From: a bacterium
GTDB taxonomy: Bacteria > Desulfobacterota > GWC2-55-46 > DRQE01
NCBI GenBank assembly: GCA_027017505.1
Contig: JALUQR010000087.1
Location: forward strand, 1-12,289
Reading direction: 5' to 3'
Length of the DNA stretch: 12,289 nt
In this document: piece after piece, positions 6,003-12,289 of the stretch
Layout of the letters: each line of letters begins with the position of its first letter
Position numbering within the stretch: position 1 is the first letter of the stretch
Position numbers and translations under genes: made by a program
The notes under the pieces: model-generated
What the model was told of the DNA's origin: nothing
Database searches by the model: none
What the model saw: the letters and a program-made list of their open reading frames with translations, nothing else

Positions 6003-6107
6003 ATGGCTGAACAGAAGGCAGGACTGGCAGGACCCATCATATTCGCCATAGTGGTGGTTGCAACACTTATCTTCTTTTACTGGTTTTTAACGGTTGGAGG
6101 GCATTAA
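6003..6107 (+). CDS. 34-residue one-helix membrane protein
   Basis: An ATG-to-TAA frame encodes 34 residues: a polar start MAEQKAGLAGP, one hydrophobic helix (about residues 12-29, ending FFYWFLTV) and the tail GGH. An AGGGGTGA ribosome-binding site sits about ten bases before the ATG. The pattern matches small accessory subunits of membrane oxidases such as the CcoQ, CydX and CtaF types, without being recognisable as any of them. It is followed by the 37-residue frame and then, past a terminator, by the bd-like oxidase gene, so a structural role in that complex is a reasonable inference. The start, the ribosome-binding site and the clean membrane profile make it likely real. Confidence 0.6.
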   Translation: MAEQKAGLAGPIIFAIVVVATLIFFYWFLTVGGH

Positions 6108-6161
6108 AGGTAATAACCCTTAAACCATAAAAAACGCATCAATCGCAGAGGGCTTTATTAG

Positions 6162-6275
6162 ATGAAGGCAATAGTAGGGTTTGTTGTGAGCTTCGTTGTA
6201 AGTCTCATAGTGTTTCTTCTGGTGGACCTACTGCTTTTCAGGCTTCAGGGGTTGAGCCTGATATTTAGAGGATGA
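6162..6275 (+). CDS. 37-residue one-helix membrane protein
   Basis: An ATG-to-TGA frame encodes 37 residues: a short start MKAIVG, one long hydrophobic helix (about residues 4-26, with one acidic residue, Asp22, inside or at the edge) and a tail with arginines (FRLQGLSLIFRG). AGAGGG about nine bases upstream is a good ribosome-binding site. It lies 54 bases after the 34-residue gene and ends nine bases before the terminator hairpin, so the two microproteins may form one short message. The sequence matches no family I know. Like its neighbour, it could be a small helix subunit or assembly aid of the oxidase encoded next. Confidence 0.58.
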   Translation: MKAIVGFVVSFVVSLIVFLLVDLLLFRLQGLSLIFRG

Positions 6276-6283
6276 GCTGTTGA

Positions 6284-6313
6284 GGGTATCTGGCATGCCA
6301 GATACCCTTTTTT
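6284..6313 (+). terminator. Perfect intrinsic terminator or attenuator hairpin before the oxidase gene
   Basis: GGGTATCTGGCATGCCAGATACCC is a 24-base perfect inverted repeat (10-base-pair stem and four-base CATG loop) followed directly by six T residues. No A run lies on its left side, so it acts only on plus-strand transcripts. It closes the microprotein unit and lies 16 bases before the oxidase ATG, leaving little room for a separate promoter. Read-through, attenuation or mRNA processing is implied. Confidence 0.8.
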
Positions 6314-6328
6314 ATTGAGAGGGGGCTT

Positions 6329-8182
6329 ATGCAAAGGATAAAAACCAGAAGGGTTTTACAGCTGTTTCTTCTGACAGGGCTTCTGGTCGTCTTTACCGTG
6401 ATACTGCCCGCAGGAGATGGCCACATCCTTGAGCTCACCGATGATTCTGCATATGCCAGTGGTGGAGGTGGGGGCACTGAAGGGGCAGTGTCAGCAGAGG
6501 GTGGTCAGCCAGAGGAGCAATACCCGCCTGCACCGAAGCTCAAAGAGAGTGATTATCCAAGGATACCGGGTATAAGTAGCAGGGTGTTTGTGTGGCTTGT
6601 TGCACAGCTACACCTGTGGTTTGCTGCGTTCGTGCTTGCGGTTCCCATATTTGTCTTCATAATAGAGGCCATCGGCATGGCAACAAAGGACGAACGATAC
6701 GACAAGATGGCCTATGAATTCATAAAGGTGAGTCTCACCGCATACTCCATTACCGCAATATTCGGCGGGCTTCTTGCAATCTCCCTTATGGTGTTCTACC
6801 CGGATTTTATGAAGTACATGACCCGCATATTCGGAAAGACCTTTATATGGTATGCACTCCTGTTCTTTGCTGAAAGTGCCTGCCTTTACATATACTACTA
6901 CGGCTGGAACGCCATGAAGTATGGCTTTCTTAAGTGGATACACCTCACCATAGGGTTTCTTCTGAACGGGGTGGGCACTGCACTTATGTTTCTTGCCAAC
7001 GCATGGGTTACATTCATGATGAGTCCAGGTGGTGTTGATGCAAGCGGGGTTTTCAACGGCAACCTCTGGGAGGCTGTGCACAATCATCTGTGGAACCCCA
7101 TAAACCTGCACCGTTTTGTTGCCAATGTTGCGTATGGTGGAAGTGTGGTGGGGGCATACGCTGCGTACAAGTTCCTCAGTGCGACAACCGAAGAGGAGAA
7201 GGCCCATTACGACTGGATGGGCTATACCGCAAACTTCATAGCCATATCAGCACTTCTGCCACTGCCCTTTGCGGGCTACTGGCTTACAGCGGAAATCTAT
7301 GCCTACAGCCAGCAGATGGGTATAACCCTTATGGGAGGGGTTTTTGCATGGCTCTTTATAATACAGGCAGTGCTCATAGGGGCACTGTTTCTCTCTGCAA
7401 ATTATTATCTGTGGTGTGGTATGGAAAGAAGCGAGGGTGCGCACAGGTACACACCCTACATTAAATATATAGGGTTTGTCATAGTGATATGCTTTCTTGT
7501 GTGGTTCACCCCGCACACACTGATACTCACGCCATCAGAGCTTAAGGCCCTCGGCGGGCAGTATCATCCAATACTCGGTCCACTGGGTATTATGCCTGCA
7601 AAGAACACCGCTGTGAATATAATGATAATATTCACCTTCTTAAGCTTCCTTCTTTACAGAAGGGCCAACAAGATACCCACCGTAAACTGGGCAAGCTTTG
7701 GCAATGGTGTGCAGACAGGTATATTTACCGCTGCGATAATAAACATAATGGTGCTGGGTGTGTACTACGGATACTTTACCAACACGGTCTACAAGGTTGC
7801 CTCAAGTGTGCCACAGGTGGTATCAACCCTTATAGTGATTGTGGCCTGCATGGCCATAGACCTTTTCATGTACAGGGGTGCGAAGGATGTGGGCCCGCTT
7901 AAGTGGGGTAAGATGCCACAGAGAAGCCAGTATGCGCTGTTTCTGCTTGCGGTCTCGTTCACATGGCTTATGGGGCTTATGGGCTTTATAAGGTCTGCCA
8001 TAAGACAGCACTGGCATGTTTACACCATAATGAGGGATAACTCTGTGGATGCCTTCACCCCCACCATAGGATATGCGGCAAAGGTGGTCTCTGTGGGTAC
8101 CATAATATTCATGGCAATTGTTATATTTATCTTCTGGCTGAGCCAGCTCAGTGGCAAGAAACAGACAGAGTATCAGGGGTAA
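6329..8182 (+). CDS. Cytochrome bd-like oxidase membrane subunit (non-canonical CydA-related)
   Basis: This 617-residue polytopic protein has about 13-14 hydrophobic segments, longer than CydA (about 450-520 residues). The core resembles the bd-like oxidases described in Nitrospira and anammox genomes. His95 in AQLHLWFAAFVLAVP recalls the first-helix haem ligand of CydA, and NPINLHRFVANVAYGG (His261) matches the conserved fourth or fifth helix region. Other histidines (205, 251, 253, 561 and 563, the last two as HWH) are candidate cofactor ligands. The GRQPW motif and the long quinol-binding loop of true bd oxidases are absent; the matching place reads AGYWLTAEIYAYSQQMG. An N-terminal hydrophobic segment (9-27) is followed by a Gly/Pro-rich linker (44-70) not seen in CydA. 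GAGAGGGGG upstream is the ribosome-binding site. No CydB-like gene is present. Cytochrome c as electron donor is suggested by the neighbours. Terminal oxidase activity is inferred. Confidence 0.85.
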   Translation: MQRIKTRRVLQLFLLTGLLVVFTVILPAGDGHILELTDDSAYASGGGGGTEGAVSAEGGQPEEQYPPAPKLKESDYPRIPGISSRVFVWLVAQLHLWFAAFVLAVPIFVFIIEAIGMATKDERYDKMAYEFIKVSLTAYSITAIFGGLLAISLMVFYPDFMKYMTRIFGKTFIWYALLFFAESACLYIYYYGWNAMKYGFLKWIHLTIGFLLNGVGTALMFLANAWVTFMMSPGGVDASGVFNGNLWEAVHNHLWNPINLHRFVANVAYGGSVVGAYAAYKFLSATTEEEKAHYDWMGYTANFIAISALLPLPFAGYWLTAEIYAYSQQMGITLMGGVFAWLFIIQAVLIGALFLSANYYLWCGMERSEGAHRYTPYIKYIGFVIVICFLVWFTPHTLILTPSELKALGGQYHPILGPLGIMPAKNTAVNIMIIFTFLSFLLYRRANKIPTVNWASFGNGVQTGIFTAAIINIMVLGVYYGYFTNTVYKVASSVPQVVSTLIVIVACMAIDLFMYRGAKDVGPLKWGKMPQRSQYALFLLAVSFTWLMGLMGFIRSAIRQHWHVYTIMRDNSVDAFTPTIGYAAKVVSVGTIIFMAIVIFIFWLSQLSGKKQTEYQG

Positions 8183-8185
8183 GCT

Positions 8186-8998
8186 ATGGGTAACTTTATA
8201 AAGGTTGTGGTATTTTCTCTGGTGGTGATAGGGTTCTATGTGCTCTTTTCTGTAAAGTACATACCACCCATAACACCTGCTCCACCTCCAAAGGAGGAGG
8301 CACTTGACCTTGCAGAGATGACCATTGATGACTTCGTTGCCCTGGGACAGAAGATATACGAGGGCAAGGGCACATGCACACTGTGTCATAATCCCGTGCT
8401 CAAAAGGGCACCCCTTCTTGACAGGGTTGCGGTGATTGCACAGGAAAGGCTCAAGGATGAGCGTTACAGGGGCGAGGCAAAGACCCCTGAGGAATACCTC
8501 TATGAGTCACTGGTAAAGCCCTCTGCATATGTGGTCAAGGGCTACGGTGTTACGGGTACGAACGATACGGTAAGCCCCATGCCAGATGTGTCCAAGGGTG
8601 CCATAGGGCTTAACGAGGTGGAACTCTGGGCGGTTGTTGCATATCTGCAGAAACTTGCGGGCATGGAAGTAACAGTTGAGATACCAAAGGGTGAGGTTGC
8701 AGAGGAAGAAAAGAAGGAGGAGAAAAAGGAGCCAGCAAGGACCCCGCAGGCGGTCATAGAAAAGTACGGTTGCAGTGCATGTCATAAGTTCACAAAGGAG
8801 GGGGCAGACCCTGGAATTGGGCCAGACCTTTCTGACATAGGCGCAAAGAGGGATAAGGAGTATATAAGAAGGGCCATAGTGGACCCCAATGCAGATATTG
8901 CAGAGGGGTTCTCGCCCATGATGCCAGACACATACAAAGACCAGATGACAGCAGGTGAGCTTGAGCTTATCGTAGAATACCTGGCAGGACAAAAATAG
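8186..8998 (+). CDS. Membrane-anchored dihaem cytochrome c
   Basis: This 270-residue protein is held by one N-terminal helix (residues 5-23) followed by a proline-rich stretch (PPITPAPPP). Domain 1 has haem motif Cys64-Cys67-His68 (CTLCH) with distal candidate Met132 (SPMPDV). A charged Glu/Lys linker (about 167-184) leads to domain 2 with Cys196-Cys199-His200 (CSACH), a GIGPDLSDIG loop and Met245 or Met246 (SPMMPD). The layout is like the dihaem subunits that feed cbb3 or bd-like oxidases. The gene starts three bases after the oxidase stop, so the products are probably made in fixed ratio and work as one complex. The haem count is certain from the motifs; the partner is inferred. Confidence 0.88.
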   Translation: MGNFIKVVVFSLVVIGFYVLFSVKYIPPITPAPPPKEEALDLAEMTIDDFVALGQKIYEGKGTCTLCHNPVLKRAPLLDRVAVIAQERLKDERYRGEAKTPEEYLYESLVKPSAYVVKGYGVTGTNDTVSPMPDVSKGAIGLNEVELWAVVAYLQKLAGMEVTVEIPKGEVAEEEKKEEKKEPARTPQAVIEKYGCSACHKFTKEGADPGIGPDLSDIGAKRDKEYIRRAIVDPNADIAEGFSPMMPDTYKDQMTAGELELIVEYLAGQK

Positions 8999-9010
8999 GG
9001 GGCAGGGGAA

Positions 9011-9760
9011 ATGAGGTTATTACAGTTTGTCATATGGGTTATTCTGGCCTACATCTTCTTCAAGCTACCAGGGATAGTGCTTGGTAAACCCATACCGAGC
9101 AGTCTCATCCTCATGTACATGTTCTTCGCGGTGGTGATGATACTGCTGGTTATGACCTCAACGGAAAAGTCCACCCAGGAGCTTCTCGCACCCATAAAGA
9201 GCATGCTTGAAGACCCATCAAAGAGGCCCATAAGGAATGTGGTCTTCGTCGTAGTGCCTGTGATTGCAGGTGTTATAACATACAACCAGGTAAAGCCAAC
9301 CTACGAGGCACCTGTTGAGCTCAGAAGCACCCATCCCGCACCACCATCCACGGTGAAGATATATGGCAAGACCTATGACCTTCTCACCCTTGAAAACCCC
9401 TTCAGGAAGTACGAGAAGGAGGACCCCGAAAAGTTCAAACAGCTTGTCAGAGAGGGTGGGGAGGTGTACTTCAAGCACTGTTTCTACTGCCATGGGGACA
9501 AACTCGATGGCAAGGGGCACTACGCACACGGGTTTAACCCCCTGCCACTGCCGTTCCAGGGCAAGGACACAATAGCCCAGCTACAGGAAAGCTATGTGTT
9601 CTGGAGGATAGCAACAGGTGGGCCAGGGCTACCAAAGGAGAGCACACCATGGCTTTCAGCCATGCCAGTGTGGCAGGACTTTCTCACAGAGGAAGAGATA
9701 TGGAAGGTAATACTCTTCATATACGATTATACAGAAAATGTGCCGAGAGCATGGGAATAA
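9011..9760 (+). CDS. Membrane-anchored monohaem cytochrome c
   Basis: This 249-residue protein has three hydrophobic segments (about residues 5-24, 30-49 and 76-91), then an extracytoplasmic cytochrome c domain with haem motif Cys157-Cys160-His161 (CFYCH), GDKLDGKG after it, and distal candidate Met218 (SAMPVW). The C-terminal helix (EEEIWKVILFIYDY) closely resembles that of the first cytochrome domain of the next gene (DEEIWHLVAYIKSI), suggesting a shared origin. GGGGGCAGGGGA just upstream serves as ribosome-binding site. The multi-helix anchor is more than a simple tether and could contact the bd-like subunit. It ends in TAATG, sharing a base with the next start. Confidence 0.87.
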   Translation: MRLLQFVIWVILAYIFFKLPGIVLGKPIPSSLILMYMFFAVVMILLVMTSTEKSTQELLAPIKSMLEDPSKRPIRNVVFVVVPVIAGVITYNQVKPTYEAPVELRSTHPAPPSTVKIYGKTYDLLTLENPFRKYEKEDPEKFKQLVREGGEVYFKHCFYCHGDKLDGKGHYAHGFNPLPLPFQGKDTIAQLQESYVFWRIATGGPGLPKESTPWLSAMPVWQDFLTEEEIWKVILFIYDYTENVPRAWE

Positions 9761-11304
9761 TGGGTAGGCTTGTAATAAACATACTGCTTGTTGTGTCTCT
9801 TGTGCTTGTTGCAGGCTCGCCACTTTACGGTGCAAAGGGTGATCCTGAGAAGGGAAGAGAGGTCTACATGAAAAGATGCTGGTGGTGCCACGGTGAGGAG
9901 GGCGCAGCAGACGGGCCTGCAGCAGAGTTTCTACTGCCACCACCAAGGGACTTCACAGAGGGTATCTACAAGTTCAAGACCACACCCTTTGATGAAATAG
10001 TTCCAAGTGATGAGGACTTCTTCAACATGATAAAAGGCGGGCTACTTAAAGAGCACATAGCAGGATGGACTGGCATGAACAATTCCTCCATGCCCGCATG
10101 GGGAGACATGCTCACAGACGAGGAGATATGGCACCTTGTGGCCTACATAAAGAGTATCGTTGAATACGAACAGCCAGAGAAGGGCCCCATAGATGTGCCC
10201 TGCAAGCAGACCTCATCGGAGGATGTTATAGAGAAGGGAAGGAAGATATTCAAGGATGTGTGTTCCGAGTGTCACGGTGAGGAGGGCAGGGGCGATGGCA
10301 CGAAGATGCTAAAGGATGACTGGGGCTACAGGACATGGCCGAGAAACCTCACCAAGCCCTGGACATTCAGGATGACCGAGGGCGTGGAGGGCATATACAC
10401 ACGCATTACAGTTGGCATACCTGGCACACAGATGCCGAGCTTTGCAGACCCTGAGAGCAAAAAACGCCTTACAGATGAGGAGCGCTGTGCGGTGGCAAAC
10501 TATGTGGCAACACTGGCCACCCCTTACAAGAAACCAACGGAGAACACGGTTATAAAGGCACTGCGCATAGAAGAGGATGTGCCAGAGGATCCGAAAAGCC
10601 CTGTCTGGGAGAAGGCAGAGTATACAAGCTTCTGGCTTGTGCCCCAGATAATAGCAAAGGAAAGACACTTCAAACCCTCGCTTGATTCCATATCGGTGAA
10701 GGTGGTATACAACGACAGGGACATAGCCTTTCTGCTCGAGTGGGATGACCGTACAAAGAGTGTGCCAGGCGATGCCAAGGCAGAGGAGATTGCAGGAGGA
10801 GAGGTCTTCAGAGACGGTGTTGCCATACAACTGCCAGTTACAGTGCCTGAGGGAGGCGAGAAACCCTACTTCGGCATGGGAGATGGCACAAAGCCTGTGA
10901 ACATATGGTTCTGGCAGAGCGAGACCACAGAGGAGCCACAGAGGGTCAAGCTCCTTGAGGGCAAGGGGTTCAATAAGATAAAGGAAAGGGATCCTGCAAG
11001 CATAGGGCTTACCGCAAAAGGGGTGTATGATAACGGCACATGGCGTGTTGTGATGAAAAGACCCCTTCTTACAAAAGACAAGGATAAGGACATACAGTTC
11101 ATTGAGGGTAAGTTCATACCCATAGCCTTTGCCGCATGGGATGGCAGTAACGGTGAGAAGGGCTCAAAGCATGAGCTCACCACATGGTACTGGCTACTTC
11201 TCAAACCACCTGTGGGCTCAGGCGTGTACATATGGCCCGTGGTTGTGGCACTTGTGGTGCTTGCAGGAGAACTCCTGCTTTTAAGAAGATTCAGAAAGGA
11301 TTAA
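9760..11304 (+). CDS. Dihaem cytochrome c fused to an EB_dh haem b domain, membrane anchored
   Basis: This 514-residue protein is counted from the ATG at 9760, which overlaps the upstream stop as TAATG and leads directly into a signal peptide (residues 3-24); ATG 9751 is possible, and longer in-frame starts would delete the export signal. Cytochrome domain 1 has Cys40-Cys43-His44 (CWWCH) with Met111 (SSMPAW). Domain 2 has Cys168-Cys171-His172 (CSECH) with Met225 (TQMPSF). Residues 278-485 match the ethylbenzene dehydrogenase gamma-type haem b domain. Met373 (PYFGMGDGTKPV) and a lysine near 467-470 (AAWDGSNGEKGSK) are the expected Met/Lys ligand places. A transmembrane helix (489-509) and basic tail end it. 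Such domains normally accept electrons from a DMSO-reductase-family enzyme, as in nitrite oxidoreductase or EbdABC, but none is encoded here. Confidence 0.88.
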   Translation: MGRLVINILLVVSLVLVAGSPLYGAKGDPEKGREVYMKRCWWCHGEEGAADGPAAEFLLPPPRDFTEGIYKFKTTPFDEIVPSDEDFFNMIKGGLLKEHIAGWTGMNNSSMPAWGDMLTDEEIWHLVAYIKSIVEYEQPEKGPIDVPCKQTSSEDVIEKGRKIFKDVCSECHGEEGRGDGTKMLKDDWGYRTWPRNLTKPWTFRMTEGVEGIYTRITVGIPGTQMPSFADPESKKRLTDEERCAVANYVATLATPYKKPTENTVIKALRIEEDVPEDPKSPVWEKAEYTSFWLVPQIIAKERHFKPSLDSISVKVVYNDRDIAFLLEWDDRTKSVPGDAKAEEIAGGEVFRDGVAIQLPVTVPEGGEKPYFGMGDGTKPVNIWFWQSETTEEPQRVKLLEGKGFNKIKERDPASIGLTAKGVYDNGTWRVVMKRPLLTKDKDKDIQFIEGKFIPIAFAAWDGSNGEKGSKHELTTWYWLLLKPPVGSGVYIWPVVVALVVLAGELLLLRRFRKD

Positions 11305-11307
11305 ACC

Positions 11308-12289
11308 ATGTGGAAGGAAATCATAGTGGGTGTTGACAATTCCATATATTCCCTGTGGGCTGTGGATACCGCGATAGCCCTGGGAAAGAGGTTTGGAAGC
11401 ACAATCACAGGTTGCCATGTGTATGCGGTAAGGCTACATGACTCGCGGTTTCGTGCGATGGAGTATACCCTTCCGGGTAAGTACCTCAAAGACGGGGAGC
11501 TCGAAAGACAGCGTGAGGTGCACAACCTTCTCATAGAGAAGGGCATGAAGGTTATATCAGATTCCTACCTCACCATAGTGGAAAAGAAGTGTGCGGACGA
11601 GGGCGTGGGGTTTCGCCCGCTATCTCTTGAGGGTAAAAACTACAGAAGACTCGTTGAGGAGACCAACAGCGGAGATTACGGGCTACTGTGTCTGGGGGTG
11701 AGAGGTGTGGGAGCGGTGGATGAGACCCGCATAGGCAGTGTCGCCCTCAGGAGTGCACGCAGGGTGAGAAAGGATATACTTGTTGTGAAAAAAGAGACAG
11801 ACCTCAGAAGGGGTCGCAGGGTGGTTGTGTGCGTTGACGGAAGCGGTAAGGGATATGGCGCTGTCTCAAGGGGTATAGAGCTTTCCGCAGGGTTTGGACT
11901 CGAGCTAAACCTTGTTGCGGTCTATGACCCCTACTTCCATACGGTCATATTCCGCAGTCTCTCAAGGGTGCTCACAGAGGAGGGTGCAAGGGTCTTCAGG
12001 TTCAAAGAACAGGAGGAGCTTCACGAGAAGATAATAGACGATGGGCTCGCACGCATATACGGCTCCTATCTGAATGTGGCAAGATACATGGCAGAAAAAA
12101 GAGGCATTGAAGTAAAGACACATCTTCTTGCAGGAAAGAGCTATGACAGGATACTCACACTCTGCAGAGAGCTTGACCCCGCACTTGTTATATGTGGCAG
12201 AACGGGCTCCCACGCAGAGGACGATGCGGACATAGGAAGCACTGCGGAAAACCTGCTCCTTGAGGCTGACACAAACCTTCTTCTGGTAG
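11308..12289 (+). CDS. Tandem-domain universal stress protein, 3' partial
   Basis: No stop codon occurs in 327 codons and the frame runs off the window. Two UspA-fold domains are visible, each starting with a beta strand and conserved aspartate (IIVGVDNS, Asp10; VVVCVDGS, Asp177). Each ends with a complete ATP-binding motif G-x2-G-x9-G-S: Gly130, Gly133, Gly143-Ser144 and Gly297, Gly300, Gly310-Ser311. The protein is therefore predicted to bind ATP at both sites. No signal or membrane segment is seen, so it is cytoplasmic. The start lies three bases after the EB_dh cytochrome stop, with AAAGGA seven bases before the ATG, placing it in the same operon. It may report energy state to the respiratory cluster; that is inference. 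The few residues beyond the second motif are missing. Confidence 0.88.
   Translation, partial: MWKEIIVGVDNSIYSLWAVDTAIALGKRFGSTITGCHVYAVRLHDSRFRAMEYTLPGKYLKDGELERQREVHNLLIEKGMKVISDSYLTIVEKKCADEGVGFRPLSLEGKNYRRLVEETNSGDYGLLCLGVRGVGAVDETRIGSVALRSARRVRKDILVVKKETDLRRGRRVVVCVDGSGKGYGAVSRGIELSAGFGLELNLVAVYDPYFHTVIFRSLSRVLTEEGARVFRFKEQEELHEKIIDDGLARIYGSYLNVARYMAEKRGIEVKTHLLAGKSYDRILTLCRELDPALVICGRTGSHAEDDADIGSTAENLLLEADTNLLLV

Noticed and set aside
6459..6483. GGT/GGG-rich run that looks like a simple repeat
   Set aside because: It encodes the Gly-rich linker of the oxidase N-terminus in frame. It is too short and irregular to call a repeat element.
6608..7207. Open frame of 199 codons on the minus strand
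   Set aside because: It is a shadow of the oxidase gene. The His/Cys-rich translation is what the complement of membrane-helix codons produces.
7823..8389. Open frame of 188 codons on the minus strand
   Set aside because: It is antisense to the end of the oxidase gene and the start of the dihaem gene. It has no domain and crosses two real genes.
9649..9759. Longer N-terminus for the EB_dh cytochrome from an ATG at 9649
   Set aside because: It would overlap the previous gene by 112 bases and bury the signal peptide behind a charged stretch. The TAATG junction at 9758-9762 explains the start better.
10309..10830. Open frame of 173 codons on the minus strand
   Set aside because: It is antisense to the EB_dh cytochrome gene, Cys/Leu-rich, and has no start context or domain.
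1..12289. Mobile elements, CRISPR arrays, tRNA or rRNA genes
   Set aside because: I saw no transposase or integrase motif, no regularly spaced repeats, and no cloverleaf or rRNA-like sequence on either strand.

Overview
The window encodes two divergent blocks of respiratory genes from what looks like a free-living, probably autotrophic or microaerophilic bacterium. Heavy use of ATA, AGG and AGA codons, tightly overlapping genes, a cytochrome bd-like oxidase outside the classical CydA group and an ethylbenzene-dehydrogenase-like (EB_dh) cytochrome together point to a Nitrospirota-type lineage. Related gene sets are known in Nitrospira and in anammox planctomycetes. The taxon is an inference; no ribosomal or marker gene is present.

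Layout. (1) 2-748, plus strand: end of a transglutaminase-like cysteine protease-fold protein, open at the window edge. (2) 745-4595, minus strand: a seven-gene operon read from 4595 leftwards. In order it encodes an exported membrane-anchored protein of unknown function, a CcmH-like protein with extra cysteines, a membrane-anchored protein with a CX3CH haem motif, a ResA/TlpA lipoprotein with WCGPC, a second TlpA-like lipoprotein with WCPCS, a CcdA-like thiol transporter and a 68-residue membrane protein. It looks like a thiol-redox and cytochrome c assembly module. (3) 4596-4758: divergent control region with a promoter for each operon. (4) 4759-5840, plus strand: a dihaem and a monohaem cytochrome c. 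(5) 5841-6328: no long gene, but three one-helix microproteins of 33, 34 and 37 residues (one on the minus strand), a candidate bidirectional promoter and a perfect intrinsic terminator hairpin. (6) 6329-11304, plus strand: a 617-residue bd-like oxidase subunit, a membrane-anchored dihaem cytochrome c, a membrane-anchored monohaem cytochrome c, and a 514-residue protein with two cytochrome c domains, an EB_dh haem b domain and a C-terminal membrane anchor. (7) 11308-12289: tandem universal stress protein, cut by the window end.

Working model (inference). The plus-strand products, with eight predicted c-type haems and one predicted b-type haem outside the oxidase, would pass electrons through the periplasm to or from the bd-like membrane protein. 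The minus-strand operon would keep apocytochrome cysteines reduced for haem attachment. The points most worth testing are the microproteins next to the oxidase, the terminator directly ahead of the oxidase gene, the EB_dh domain with no molybdoenzyme genes beside it, and a set of altered cysteine motifs in the assembly operon.
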